Origin: Epiperipatus broadwayi
Taxonomy: Eukaryota; Onychophora; Udeonychophora; Euonychophora; Peripatidae
DNA length: 64,000 nucleotides
Reading direction: 5' to 3'
NCBI GenBank assembly: GCA_028023455.1
Contig: JAQFVV010012507.1
Location: 62,001 to 126,000 of the forward strand
Positions 1 to 12,586 of the stretch are shown here, piece by piece (the first letter of the stretch is position 1; every line of letters starts with the position of its first letter). The notes beneath the pieces were generated by a model, which was not told where the DNA came from, did no database searches, and was given only the letters and a program-made list of their open reading frames with translations. The position numbers were made by a program, and so were the translations under genes.

Positions 1-576
1 TTGCGTGAAACTTTCTCGTTTCTCTTCCGTGTATTTCTCCTGCATAATTCGATAATGTACCATCTCCTGCCGATCCTCCGACCAAAAGACGTCCGTTAGT
101 TCCTTCTGGTATCTTTGAAATGTGGTCGGAGGTTTGAACAGTGAGTCCCACCATGATTGTGCGTGTCCTGTGAGATTGCTACAGGCAACAGCCAGTTTGC
201 TGTTTTCATCCATGGGGTTCACTTGGTAGTATCTCATCAGGCTCTTTAAATGTTCAGTTGGCGCCTCCCCCACTTCCCCTGAGAAAGGTCGGATTCTCAC
301 AAATGAGTTAACGTGGCCCGGCGCAGGCGCATATTTCACACTCTCTTCTTTATTAGATGCTAGTCTTGCCTCTTTTACTCCTGGCTTTCCCATCCCCTCT
401 TCGACCTCGCCCTGCTCGCTCGTCACACTCCCTTTTCTTCCCTCCATTTCGTCTTCTATTTTCTTCAATCGTGTCTCAATATCTTCTAGTTTCTTCATAA
501 TTCCTTCCATCATTCTCATCATCTCTCCCTTTTCTTCCCCTCCCTCGTCCGTTTTTCCCTTAGACCGAGTTTCCAT
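1..576 (-). CDS. Gag polyprotein of Ty3/gypsy-like element A, N-terminal part
   Basis: Structural capsid protein of an LTR retrotransposon, which packages element RNA in the cytoplasm. The frame starts at an ATG at 576 and is open for 192 codons to the window edge, so the C-terminus is missing. The first ~75 residues are charged and predicted coiled coil (MEGIMKKLEDIETRLKKIED). The capsid-like part follows, with RPFSGEVGEAPTEHLKSL and then a WWDSLF motif. It is colinear with the Gag of element B at 19623-20459 (QVFSGNLGESPMEHLNSL, WWNSLF), which is the basis of the call. No zinc knuckle is visible in the part present. GC content and CpG frequency are clearly higher than in the surroundings, and there is no stop or frameshift, so this copy looks recent. 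Family assignment is firm. Whether it is active cannot be judged, because pol lies outside the window. Confidence 0.88.
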   Translation of the reverse strand, partial: METRSKGKTDEGGEEKGEMMRMMEGIMKKLEDIETRLKKIEDEMEGRKGSVTSEQGEVEEGMGKPGVKEARLASNKEESVKYAPAPGHVNSFVRIRPFSGEVGEAPTEHLKSLMRYYQVNPMDENSKLAVACSNLTGHAQSWWDSLFKPPTTFQRYQKELTDVFWSEDRQEMVHYRIMQEKYTEEKRESFTQ

Positions 577-1193
577 GGTTGGCTATCGCTAATGTTAATT
601 ACTTCTATGCTAGCTTATCTTGACAGGCTCTGACTACCTCGCCCCCCCATCCAGTGCTGTTGCTTTCACTCCTTTTACTCTCTAGTGCTACACTTCCATG
701 TGCTGTTACATCGCATTTCCCATTCTTTTATTATCGCACCTCCAACCAAGAGAAAAAAAAAATTTATAATTGCGCACGAGTTCGCGTATAGTTTGTATGT
801 CTCTATTTAGACCTCCGAAAACCCTTAGGGTCAGCAATAGTTTTTATTAATAACTCAGATAACGTACGCGACTATATATATATCCATTTCCAGCATATTA
901 ATACGGCTCAGTGTTATTGCTCTAACATGTCTATATTCCATTCGTCTTTTCCCTTTCTCCTTCTTTTTAACAAAAAAAAATTTTACAATAATAAAAAAAA
1001 ATCTACGCTGGGAAAAAAAAATTTTTTTTTACTAAATCATTCGCCGTTTTTTTTTTTTCTCTAACCTTGTAAAATGCGTGAAAGTATCGGAGTTTTTCTC
1101 AATATCCCGACTTCGTGTCAAATCCACTGGTCGTTGCGCCCTCTTTTATTTGAACCTTCTACTATCTTCCTATTCCCCCTCGCTCTCCAGAGG
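577..1193 (-). other. 5' leader of gypsy element A
   Basis: Non-coding stretch between the primer binding site and the gag ATG of element A, read on the minus strand. It contains A/T homopolymer runs around 960-1060. No supported ORF is present. The short frames over 1078-1367 cross the leader/LTR boundary and show no family resemblance. Confidence 0.6.
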
Positions 1194-1213
1194 CCCCACA
1201 GTTGCGGCGTCCA
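1194..1213 (-). promoter_or_regulatory. Primer binding site of element A (candidate)
   Basis: On the minus strand the sequence begins TGGACGCCGCAACTGTGGGG, two bases after the LTR end at 1216. This is the expected position for a minus-strand primer site. By eye it resembles a Lys-tRNA type site with three single-base insertions, so the tRNA identity is uncertain. Confidence 0.55.
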
Positions 1214-1215
1214 GT

Positions 1216-2943
1216 TGTAACGAACCGCTTCGCCCGCTGAAGGGTCGTATTAATAAATTCATAGGATTGGCTCTAGTTAACTTGAGATTTAACCTTATAG
1301 ATATATGAATTCTTTTTGTCTCTGCATGATTCCCGGGCATATTTATGGATAGCGTGTTTGCTTCCAAGCGCCAAACCTATTTGCAATGAGCAAACAAGAA
1401 TTACACCGTGGGACTTTATTAATGCAGAATAACCCCGATAGCGACTCAATAAATATTTGCAGTTGCTTTACCTTTTGCGGTAATTAAGAAAAAGGGGTGG
1501 TGTTCATTAGCCTAGCTCATCTTAGGGAGTGGTGGTCAATAGACCGTGGACGGGAAGTAGGGATTCCGACACTACTGTCTTTAACTGGAAGTGGGTTAAT
1601 ATCCGTAATCACTTGTATATTTGATGACTGAATCGATTTAAAAATCCAATCTTATCGATTAGTTTTCCCAGCGCAGAATGAAGTTCTCGTCTAATTTTGG
1701 AGGAGTGCACTCGCTACCCTATACTAAAGTTCTATAAGCTGGTTATTCAAGGTAGAGCATACGTTTTATCTTTAATTATGACATTTTTAGCCCCTAACTA
1801 TGAATTTGATTGACATAATATAAATACAAAGCGAAAGAAAAATATTCCACAAGATATTTTTAATGCAAAACAATTTATTACACAACAAAAAAAAATATTA
1901 AAATTCATTTAGTTGACCCACCTCCCGTTATTTACAACTCGTGTTTCATTGAATGTTATAGCATACGCATACATGTACGGATTAAGTAAATCACTTTCCT
2001 TTGATTTTGATAGGCCCCACAAAACACATTAATATTGTTTGTCTATTAAACTGCCTCCACGGACTTTGTAGTTGGTAAGTTTTATTAAAACAGGTTTCAA
2101 TAATAGAAAATTAAATTATTCCAAAGTTCCAATGGATGACACAATCCGTTTAACACTCGGATTGTGTGGTAATAGCAATTCAATAGGCAAATGATAAAGT
2201 TCACGTTACCTCAATATTCCAAAAGCATGGGTTACGATGATACAGGCTCTATAGCTGGATGACCTCGTGGTTCATTTCTCCGTAGCGATCACTATTCTTT
2301 GCCGTTGATGACCGGAATTCGGCGTTCTTTGATTTTATTCCTTGCAGCACCATCTGGACTGTGGGGCAGGCCTTCATCACCTGTCAAGTTGAGGTTTTTA
2401 CCCCACTCGATGCATGATACACTTTTATTCTGATTACTTTCTGGACCCGTGCAAGAAGACTCGTATCCCCTCTCTATTTTCTTTTATATCCTTTTTCTTC
2501 TCATCCTTTCTCCTCCATTTTCGTGATCCCCTCCGGCGAAATTCCCTGGTTGCGTCATCCGAATAGACCATGACTGCGTCATTGCGGTCGCCATCACATC
2601 AAAATACATTCGCATTCCAGACGGATCTCGTTTTGTTCCAATTTGCTATCCACTCGAAATACACTAATCACGCACATATATACATTCGCATGCCACAAAC
2701 ACCCCAACAAAACATGAGTTCTACGATGTTTATTTCTTTCTTTCTTTTATAGTCTAACCACTACCTCTAACTAAATATATGAATAATATACGGTTAATAT
2801 TGACATATTTCCATCACCATTAAATATTAATATTTCCAATTATTAGTAACTTTATTAGCTAACAGAATTAGTAATATATATATACCCATTTCTCTTGTAA
2901 CTTTAGGCGGACCATTGCTCTCCTCAGTCCGCACCTTGTTACA
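1216..2943 (-). mobile_element. 5' LTR of gypsy element A (1728 bp)
   Basis: Begins TGTAAC and ends GTTACA on the plus strand, a perfect 6-bp terminal inverted repeat of the TG...CA type. The primer binding site abuts its left end and gag follows further left, so this is the 5' LTR of a minus-strand element. Its length matches the 1.72-kb LTRs of element B, although the sequences are not obviously alike. The partner LTR lies outside the window, so the boundaries rest on termini and context only. The right end abuts the start of the LINE relic at 2946, which suggests insertion into that LINE. Confidence 0.7.
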
Positions 2944-2945
2944 AT

Positions 2946-4810
2946 ATGAATATGTTCATTAACTTTGAAACAGACACATTAATTACCACAACTGACATTG
3001 CTAATCAGCTAACAACAAGAACAAACACATGTCATCCAGAATCTCAATGCATTTCCAAATTCATGTTCACATCCCATAACCACTTGACAATCAAATATCT
3101 CCGTGACCTTCCTAATTACATTTTTGCAAAAAAGTTTATAATATACAAAACCTATATCCAATTGCAGTAGTTTTATTTACCAACAGCCTGCCCATAATAT
3201 CATCTCTATCTAATCTTAAACAAATCTTTAAGTTCACTTGGAATACAGCAATAAAGGAGAAAATATAGCAGCACATACTCTCCATTTTGTCATCAATTCA
3301 ATATGCCAAAAAGTCTCACCCATTGACCAAGGTTCACTCATGTACAAACAATCAGGAAATATGTAGCAATTATAGGGGAGTTAGACATTGAGGCAACATT
3401 CAACTCTGTACCCATTAATAAATTATTTAAAATGCTAAAAAATGTAATATCTCCATTTCTTATATATACAGTAGCTAATCTGCTGCTCAGTCATGAAATT
3501 CAACATCACACTGAATGGAAAAAACATTGGCCTTCATGCCCAGCCAATCCATCCCCCAAGGATCACCAGTCAGTGCTATACTTTTTACACTATGTATCAA
3601 CCCCCCATTAACAAAAATATAATAAAAAATAAAAGGAATTCAAATCCCAAATATTGGTCTATATATGTATTGTGCATAACTTATATGGATATTACTGCTA
3701 AATTTAACCTAAAAATTAACACAAATAAAACTACTGCATGGTTCCTATATACAATGGTAAAACATCTGCATTTCTTGACTTTCCTTTTTACTTTGGACTC
3801 AATGGAATGAGGCAAAAAATTCAAAATAAATTAAAGAAATATGCTGAAAAACTCTACCCACAATATATGATAAAGTTGTACTATATAATAAGTTTGTAAA
3901 CAAAAAAAATTGCTTACTACATACCTATTATCAAATTTGCTCAGAATTTTATATCTACAATCTCATCACTCTGTAACAAATTAATATGGAAGAGAAAGAT
4001 AGTCATCTTCTCCTTAAAAAATTGAGCAGACTGTCAATTTGCAAAGGACTTGAACTTCACTCAGTCCATACTTTCCACACTCAGATCAATAAACCTGTTA
4101 TCAATCATCATATTAAGGTTTGCAAACCTAAATTGTGTTATTATATAACATCCAAGGATTACTTACCCCATCATATGGATACATATCCACTCTGATTGAA
4201 GAACTTAAACCCATATTTAGTCAAATATCATTCAATAGTGACATCAATAACAAATACTTGGACATATATAATATCATATATTCAGGCCAATCATGTAATC
4301 CATAACCATCAGCTCTTGGGATAGGCAACTGAAAACTGCTACATCAATTTAAAATGTGGCCACTGGAACCAAAATATTTTGATCTTGCTAAATCTCAATC
4401 TAAATGCCCTACCCACAGCACATTTTCTTAGATTTCATACATTCTATATAAATATTGATCAAGTTCATGAACTCTGCCCCAAAGAAGAGGAGACATAAAT
4501 TCATTTTTTTCATTCATGCATCACATGGCAAAGATGCACCACATTATGATTGCAACATATAGACTAGTGCATCTTTCAATCAATCATATCATAAACACAT
4601 AAAAAGAGCTACATTTCTATTTTTGCAACATACAGCTTTTATGCCTTCTGGTGCACCAAATGCTTTTGCTCATAACCCATTCTATGCCCAGAAAAATACT
4701 CAATAAAGCTTGATTTATTCAGAAAAAGAGACAAGACACTAGTTTAACCAGATATGATTGCAGCCACATGGTCACACTTAAAACCAAAGGACAATCTTTG
4801 AAACACAAGT
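2946..4810 (+). pseudogene. Decayed non-LTR retrotransposon (L1/Tx1-like), RT and C-terminal domain
   Basis: Relic of a LINE reverse transcriptase broken by stops and frameshifts. Around 3380-3480 the translation gives LDIEATFNSVPINKLFKML, the block around the first catalytic aspartate. A further frame near 3540-3620 gives QGSPVSAILFTL, the RT block with the conserved QGSP. The YADD region at ~3660-3700 is degraded. From ~4000 to 4480 come KGLELHSVHTFHTQIN, then KMWPLEPKYFDL and, after a frameshift, NLNALPTAHFLRFHTFYIN. These match, in order, the C-terminal domain of the second LINE copy at 50329-50943. The 3' end fades near 4810. The 5' part (endonuclease) is absent. The LTR of element A abuts the left edge. 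Confidence 0.75.
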
Positions 4811-5118
4811 TCAAAATAATAGATAAAATCTAGAAAATCATTATATTCACTTTTAATGTTTTAAACAGACAATATTTAATGAATAAATATTTTAAAATAT
4901 TCATTCAATGTTTCTGACCAAATTTATAAATGATCATGTTTACCAATAATATCTTATATGTAAAATGCAACCTGAATGATGAATGATTTGAGAATATGAT
5001 TTAGTAGATGGATTTCAAACCATACACCTATCACAAATTTACTTATTTATATATTTTATTGTTATTATTCAATTTTCTTTGTTACATTATTTATAGATAT
5101 AATATTTTAAATAACAAG

Positions 5119-5120
<2 letters not shown>

Positions 5121-5192
<72 letters not shown>
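5121..5192. repeat. (TA)n microsatellite
   Basis: About 72 bp of almost uninterrupted TA dinucleotides with one TTA interruption near 5157. Confidence 0.95.
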
Positions 5193-5195
<3 letters not shown>

Positions 5196-6213
5196 AAAGT
5201 TTAAATATAATTATAGGGTATTTGAACACATATTATTATGCTCTCTTTAGCTATTCACCCTATCTCATATAACCAATATACATGATCACATACATGTGAA
5301 AAAGATAAATGATCTGCAATCTATGTATTTTGTACTGAACCAGCACTTAACAGTTGATCTAGTTCATAATTTCCCATGCACATATATAATCAGTGCTTGG
5401 TTTATATTAAAATAGCAAATCATCAAATTTTAATGAACAAGTTTCAATCCATTCCATTCTCTAACTCTTCAGCCATCCATACTATAGAAAATCTGATGAT
5501 GGAATACCCAAATCCCTTGTTGATGCCAATATTATTATCATGCCTATGTCTTCTTTATGCCACTCTGACCCCTTCATGTATAAGATCTTATCCATTTAAA
5601 TACACAGAAGACCTGGAATTTAAATGTATGTAATAGAGTAAATAACAAAAGGGAGCATGAAAGTATGGGTTTATATCCTCTATAATTACTTATATTTATA
5701 TATATAACTTCATTATCTTATTTATTTGGTGTTTTCATTTCAATTCAATAATTCATTTATTTGTTTATATATCTTATTCTAGAATTAATAAAAGCTCAGA
5801 AGTAATAATCATTACAGTCAGTTTTCCTACAATTAATTCATCATGATTCTATTAATTTTACTTACACAGCAATTATAATGTAGTCTTAGGATTTATATTT
5901 TCAATGCATTGATCTCCTTGAATTAAATGGAATTGATAAAGAGATTTAATAGGCATTTAGGAATTAAAAATATTTGTTTAAGTCTGGATAAATAAATGAT
6001 TTTAAAATATTTACTCATACTCTAGTATATCAATGCTTTTATTATATTGGCTTTCCTTGTATTAAATTTATTGATCATTATATAATAACATGTTTACCCT
6101 TTATGTCATTACATAAATTGACAATTCCAATTATAGGAAAGAGATATAATCATCATTATATAATCTGGTCTAAATAACATGTACTCAAACATATTTAAAT
6201 TTTGGCATGTTAC

Positions 6214-6216
<3 letters not shown>

Positions 6217-6262
<46 letters not shown>
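6217..6262. repeat. (TA)n(TG)n compound microsatellite
   Basis: Run of AT dinucleotides passing directly into GT dinucleotides. Confidence 0.9.
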
Positions 6263-6328
6263 AATAAATAAAGTTTGATATCTGTATTTGTTTCACAATA
6301 TATGTAATATACAAATCAATATATATAT

Positions 6329-6521
6329 CAAAATACAGTACAATTTACATAAATTATATTCTTTTGGAAGTACTTTCGACTATACACTTTGTAGTCTTTA
6401 TCAACTATATAACATTGAATAATCAAAATGAGACAACCTTAAACAATACCCATAGTTCAATTCAGATTTCCCACAATTCTGTTATCTTAACATTTGATGA
6501 CTGGTGATTCATTAACATTTA
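6329..6521 (-). repeat. Inverted-repeat arm (left) of PLE fragment
   Basis: Reverse complement of 7062-7254 with few mismatches. It includes the end of the nuclease frame and the element 3' end. Confidence 0.85.
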
Positions 6522-7063
6522 ACGATTTCTTGAAATCAACATAGCCTCTTTTATTTTCGTTTATTATGACAATGTTCAATTTGAATAATTTTCATATTTT
6601 TATAATCAAATTTAAATCCATATTGACAAGATTTATTATGATCAAATATAACAGATGATGAAGGTTTATTTACATCTGTTCCAGATTGATTCTCTTTTTG
6701 AATTCTATTATATATAAGCATATGCTCTTTTATTCTCTTCTCAAATGTACACTTAGATTCACCAGTCTATTGTACGCCACATCCACATATCAATCCATAT
6801 ATAATAGAATTTTGATTAAATTTTGAATTTTGAATTTTAGAATTATTAAATAATCTATTTATGTTATTTGTAGAGAAAAAAGCAATATGACACAAACCAT
6901 TATAAATTTTACTAATAAACTTGACCTGCTCATCTGATATAAATGGCATTGAAATCCATTTCATTTTGATATTTTTATTTTTAATTTTATTATAGTGTTG
7001 ATTTCTTTTAAATCCTTTAATAATATCAGCAATAACATTTTTATAATAACCAATTTTCAACAA
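6500..7063 (-). pseudogene. Penelope-like C-terminal region with GIY-YIG endonuclease, broken
   Basis: GIY-YIG nucleases nick target DNA for Penelope-like retroelements. From 7063 the frame gives 98 residues including KWISMPFISDEQVKFISKIY and then SIIYGLICGCGVQ, ending at a stop at 6767. This matches the 'vYgikCgCG..YvGeT' start of the GIY-YIG fold. Directly after the stop the same frame continues with TGESKCTFEKRIKEHM, then FDHNKS and FDYKNMKII, all expected blocks of this domain. The stop therefore interrupts the nuclease. The RT part is absent (5' truncation at the inverted junction). It is a relic. Confidence 0.75.
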
Positions 7064-7254
7064 ATGTTAATGAATCGCCAGTCATCAAATGTTAAGATAA
7101 CAGAATTGTGGGAAATCTGAATTGAACTATGGGTATTGTTTAAGGTTGTCTCATTTTGATTATTCAATGTTATATAGTTGATAAAGACTACGAAGTGTAT
7201 AGTCGAAAGTACTTCTAAAACAATATAATTTATGTAAATTGTACTGTATTTTGG
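7062..7254 (+). repeat. Inverted-repeat arm (right) of PLE fragment
   Basis: Mirror copy of the left arm. The first ~25 bases still code for the same residues on the plus strand, which shows that it is a copied 3' end rather than an independent repeat. Confidence 0.85.
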
Positions 7255-10200
7255 CCTTGACATTTATACCCTTCGGACATATAATGCTTGTGTAATATTA
7301 AAATTATTTCTACTGAAACAAAGATTTAATTAGAATCTTATATAGCACATATTATTTAGTACACACTTTATATATATATATTATTGTTAGGCTTAATGTT
7401 TCTCAAGCCATATTTTATCAATCTATTAACTAAAATTTTCAATGTTAATCAACACTAATATTAATTATTAAATATGCGATTTGACCCAGTAGTGTGGTCT
7501 AATAATTATTAATTTTAGGGAATAAAATTAAAAAAACTTTGTAAATAAATCTCTTTAGAATGATAGAGAGTTGAACTGTTCAGCATATATGTTAGCCCTT
7601 TTCCAGATTGTGTGTGGACAAGCTCCCATACGATCTACCAAATAAATTAATTTCAATATTTTTAATATAATAATTTAATATTGTTACTAAATAAAATGAT
7701 AAAAGTATTTTAAAACTTTTGTTCAATAATAGTTTATCAACAGTCTTAAAATTATAATTATTTTTTAGTTAAACATTATAATTAATTATTAAATATATTT
7801 TTACTGCAATCTAAAGTAGTATTAAATGGGAATTTATTAATTTTAAGCAAATATATTCACTTACAATATTCTGATTGGTTTATTGTTTTACTATCAGCAC
7901 CTTGGCTAAAAGTCTATAAATAATCTTGCACAAATAAAGTAGGAAGAAACTATTGTAGATTGTTGGGAAGGATAGCTGACTGTCAAAGAAGTTTATCTAT
8001 TATTAAAAAGTACAAAACATTTTTTTTTAATTATTAATTAGAAACCCTATCATGGGGTAAATTTTAAAAAAACCTGTTACCTACAGGAAAATACATTGTT
8101 GACTCACTGATAATTTGAAATTGAAGTTCACTAAAGAAATTTATACCCAGAAAATGGCTGCCAAAAGAAACCTTAAAAAACTCATAAATCTGAATTTCCA
8201 ACAATTATCTCATAAGTGTTTTAATTATAACAACCATAATATACATAATAAACATTGCTATAATAAATTTAAAATTGTAATAGGGAATAAACTTAGAACT
8301 TTTATTCATAAGAAAAAATGGAAACTGAACTCTATTTAAAGTTGAATCCAATTTTATGTGCAGTTTTTCTTGATACACTCTTAAAATGCCTTTATTAAAG
8401 TGAAATACTATTTTAAACTAGAATATTATACACTGCTAAATTTAATTGACATTATAAAATTTACAAAACATGTGGGAAAATATTTAAAATTATCTTATTG
8501 CATTTAATTTACTAGTAATAGTAATTCATACTCACTTAAGTTCATTAATTATAAATAAATGGACTATTGACATTAAAGTTATTTGAAAGAAAATAGATTA
8601 TTGAAATTCTTAATATAAAACACTAGAAATTGTCTTAAACTTAATGAAAAACTGGATATGACTTTGCACGTTTGCAGTGGAATTGTCATGTTTATTAAAT
8701 AGAATACTATTTTGCCAATGATACTTCACAGTTCAATTTAATTCCAAATTTACAATTTATCATATTAATAATATTATGAATGTTAAATGTACAATAGAAT
8801 ATTTATTGGATAGCTAAATTGTGTTTTAAAACTAAATAATATCCATAGAAATAATAACTGAAGTCAACATTCATCTTCAGTGTTACATCTTCTTTTAGTT
8901 AGAAAGAGTTAAAAATTTTCGTAAGAAAAATGAAAATTCATAATTATTTGATGATTTGACAATTCCGTATGATTATTAATTTACTTAATGTTTATTTGAA
9001 AAATTCAGATTGTACAATCCTAATAATATATATATCGAAATGCATCTTTACAAATACCTGTGAAAAATAATAAAAGTTATAATCATATTACGGAGGATAA
9101 ACTTTATGCTAATTGTGTATTAAAAGTTTGACAGCAGAAGTTGACATTTTTCTATGATTTACTTAGTACAGGCAAAAAGGAAAAGTAGTTAATCACAATA
9201 GTTATGGAGGAGAAATGTAATGAAAAGTAATTATATTACTAAATAGTAAAGAACATTATGAGGCCTTTTTTTAAAAAAAAAAATTGCAGTTTTTAAAGTG
9301 TTATGTTTGAGTTTTTCTTTTTTTCATAGAACAAACATGAGGAAATCATACCTAAGAATATTTCTTTAATTGTATATTGTAGTATAATTCTATGAATGCT
9401 TAATCTTTATAGGTCCATCAACCAATTTTCTCATAAAATAAAAAAAAATCCAAAACAATTAGAGTTAAATATATGCTTGCTCATGAAACAAAAGAGATAT
9501 GCAGTCATGTTAGGTTTAGATATTGTTTATATTTTTAAAATAATCACAAGGAAAGGTAAAATCAGTTTAAGATAAATTGTTAAAGTTTATTATGTTCTTA
9601 TATTTTTATTTTTAATGTCTTTTGGTGAAGCTTCAATTACTAAAATGATCGTGGAAAATAAAATTCAATTTTGATCAAATCTAGGCATGTTTAATATTAT
9701 ATTTTTGTATTATACTATGTAATTAATTATCACTAAGAACTATTATAGTTGCAAATTGCTTTCAAGTTAATAATTGCTATTTTAATTTCAGTGCATTAAT
9801 TAATTATTATATTTTGTTTGTTTGATGTTCAACATTTAGTTAGTAGATGTTATTTAGTATGAAATTTGATTGTTGCCATATTAGATGATTATGATATTAC
9901 GCATTGTTATATTTGTTATTTGCCTTTATATCCATATGATGTTATGTAATGTGTCCTTTTTCCTTACCCTGTGTGAAAGTGTAAGTCATCATCATAGATG
10001 TATCATGTATGATGCTGATGAACTTTTGAGCTGGTCAAGGCCTACATTGTTAAAAAAGATTTTGTTTATTTTCTTAAACAAGGAATTAACCACCCCTTCT
10101 TTTTTTTCCCACATCCCTATAGATATTTCCAAATAGTGGCACTGGGATTTTAGACCATTTGTAGTCATGGAATGCCCATGGTCTAGGTTGGTTATTTACT

Positions 10201-11488
10201 TTTTTGCCTTTGCTCACCACCATTATAACCTCTGGGTATATTTCATATGGCATTAGATTTCACCCCATTAACTCTTAACAATTTGATATTTAGTGACAAT
10301 GAAATCATCCTTGAAAAGTTATGAATTAGATATGGGAACCATGTTAGCATTAAGCAAAAAATGATAACCAATAGTAAGATCTCTGTTAAATATTAGTTTA
10401 GAGTACTAGATTATTGTACTAATGTATTATTTTCTATTTAAAGTTAAATATTAATATACTAAAATTTTCAATAGTATTAGAGTAAAATTTCATGATTTGA
10501 TATAAATGAACCAAGTGTAGAGATGTAATGGTATTGATTTATTTTAAACAGATTAGAATAATATTGTCAGCCAATATTTTGGATGAATAAAAATAGAAAG
10601 TCATATAATCTTCTTAACATATTAAAATAAGCATAATTATTAATGTTTTGGGGAATGCTCATTATCTTACAATGCCTAGTATGAAGTATTGCTAACTGAC
10701 CATTCATTAGATAGGTAGGTACCTTGGGATTATCATACTTATATTTACTTTTAATAAATAAATTTCATGAACCTATTCTTGGTAAATAAATATAGTAAAT
10801 GAGTAATAAGCTAGAAAAATTAAATTAAAAAATGGATATAAATAATAATACTGCAAAAAGATAATAATGCATTATAATTTTGGATTATATCCAAGGAAAT
10901 CATTCTCTGTTAATATTTAGTTATGCTAAGTAAATCTTCTTTTATCTACTTTCTTGTTGATAAGTTGTTGAATAATTTTTTTTTTTAATGTGTAAATATT
11001 GTATGTTTTTCAAATGTATCATTAGTAATATTGTTATTGCTATTCCCATATCCACACATTATTGTTACAGTTATCACCATCATCATCACTTAGTATTATT
11101 AGGTTTATTAGATGTTTAGCATATCATTGATCACTTTTACCGCACTCTTATCTTTAGAGTATATATAAAAGTTTACTGTTGAATGATTAACATATTATTA
11201 TTATCATGCAGAGATGCTTTTTTAAAGTTATGTATTAAAAACCAAATATTTAATGTTAAAGAATAATATTTCAATAAATTGTAAGATACCATCATTCACT
11301 GAACTTGATCATATTGTTTATTGTGGTCAAATCTAAATTATTCATAAATGATATTATAATTGTCCTACTGGGATTTCTACAATTATGATTAAAATATCTC
11401 AATATATTTAATGATTAACATGATTATTGTTATGTATTTGTTAATGTATTATAAAATTTAGAGCTTACCTTTATTATTACTAGTAAAC
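7255..11488. other. AT-rich DNA without recognised genes
   Basis: About 4.2 kb without supported coding sequence. The frames at 8115-8339 and 9885-10136 have no recognisable domain, splice signals or conservation that I can see. A TATA-like CTATAAATAA at ~7912 has no downstream ORF. A short (TA)n tract at ~11491-11511 ends the stretch. Confidence 0.55.
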
Positions 11489-11707
11489 TAATATATATAT
11501 ATATATATATATTGCAATGATATATATTGCAGAGACTTTGACTATGTGGTGAAACTGAACTGAGATCAGACCCATATAGATATCTAGCTTGCTAGGCTGA
11601 GTTTGAAGACTTTACCGGTCTGAAAAATTCACGCTTGCAAACTGATATAAACATTTTGCATAAACGCTTGAGAATCAGTCTTTAGACCTAGTTTCTATAG
11701 CTCTATC

Positions 11708-11754
11708 CTTCCACTGACGAAAGCAAACCAGCTTGAAATCAGCTGATCTGGAGG
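11708..11754 (+). ncRNA. Hammerhead ribozyme, array 1 unit 1
   Basis: Stem I 11708-11713 (CTTCCA) pairs with 11749-11754 (TGGAGG), six pairs including one G-U. Core CTGACGA is at 11714-11720. Stem II AAGC (11721-11724) pairs with GCTT (11731-11734) around loop AAACCA. Core GAAA is at 11735-11738. Stem III is the self-complementary TCAGCTGA, 11739-11746. The cleavage site is after TC at 11748. Stem III has no loop, so cleavage is probably more efficient as a dimer in tandem RNA. Confidence 0.87.
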
Positions 11755-12126
11755 TGAGCAAAATGAAAGAGGTAGTTAATTCTGACTCCTTTTGCGTTTA
11801 TGTAAAAATATTTTACACTTGTTTCGGCGGTTTTGGTAAAGACGCCATCTATTGATCATAAATAACAAGTGATAGCAGGTTACGTGACTAACTTGTTTTT
11901 ATTTTTCATAAATGTACCTTTAAAGTTTTCTTGCAATGATATATATTGCAGAGACTTTGACTATGTGGTGAAACTGAACTGAGATCAGACCCATATAGAT
12001 ATCTAGCTTGCTAGGCTGAGTTTGAAGACTTTACCGGTCTGAAAAATTCACGCTTGCAAACTGATATAAACGTTTTGCATAAACGCTTGAGAGTCAGTCT
12101 TTAGACCTAGTTTCTATAGCTCTATC

Positions 12127-12173
12127 CTTCCACTGACGAAAGCAAACCAGCTTGAAATCAGCTGATCTGGAGG
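12127..12173 (+). ncRNA. Hammerhead ribozyme, array 1 unit 2
   Basis: Identical core and stems to unit 1, shifted by 419 bp. Predicted cleavage after 12167. Confidence 0.87.
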
Positions 12174-12539
12174 TGAGCAAAATGAAAGAGGTAGTTAATT
12201 CTGACTCCTTTTGCGTTTATGTAAAAATATTTTACACTTGTTTCGGCGGTTTTGGTAAAGACGCCATCTATTGATCATAAATAACAAGTGATAGCAGGTT
12301 ACGTGACTAACTTGTTTTTATTTTTCATAAATGTACCTTTAAAGTTTTCTTGCAATGATATATATTGCAGAGACTTTGACTATGTGGTGAAACTGAACTG
12401 AGATCAGACCCATATAGATATCTAGCTTGCTAGGCTGAGTTTGAAGACTTTACCGGTCTGAAAAATTCACGCTTGCAAACTGATATAAACGTTTTGCATA
12501 AAGATATCAGTCTTTAGACCTAGTTTCTATAGCTCTATC

Positions 12540-12586
12540 CTTCCACTGACGAAAGCAAACCAGCTTGAAATCAGCTGATCTGGAGG
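12540..12586 (+). ncRNA. Hammerhead ribozyme, array 1 unit 3
   Basis: Identical motif. Predicted cleavage after 12580, 413 nt from the previous site because this unit carries a 6-bp deletion upstream. Confidence 0.87.

Larger units (their letters stand above)
4811..6328. other. AT-rich intergenic DNA with microsatellites
   Basis: No gene, RNA or element core is supported. It contains the (TA)n tract at 5121-5192 and a (TA)n(TG)n tract at 6217-6262. The short frames here are low-complexity or unconserved. Confidence 0.6.
6329..7254 (-). mobile_element. Penelope-like element fragment with 193-bp inverted terminal copies
   Basis: Two arms, 6329-6521 and 7062-7254, are near-perfect inverted repeats of each other. 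They enclose ~540 bp that code on the minus strand for the C-terminal region of a Penelope-like protein. Read by content, the minus-strand copy runs from 7061 to 6329 and a short plus-strand copy of the same 3' end runs from 7062 to 7254, so two 5'-truncated copies lie head to head. Inverted or tandem partial copies of this kind are known for Penelope-like elements. The arms carry a GACTA...TAGTCGAAAG hairpin that resembles, but does not match, a hammerhead core. Confidence 0.78.

Noticed and set aside
5008-5250. 80-codon ORF with Tyr-Ile repeats
   Set aside because: Translation of the (TA)n tract.
9885-10136. 83-codon ORF with hydrophobic start as a secreted peptide
   Set aside because: No stop-to-stop length beyond chance in this DNA, no splice signals, no relatives in the window and no recognised motif.
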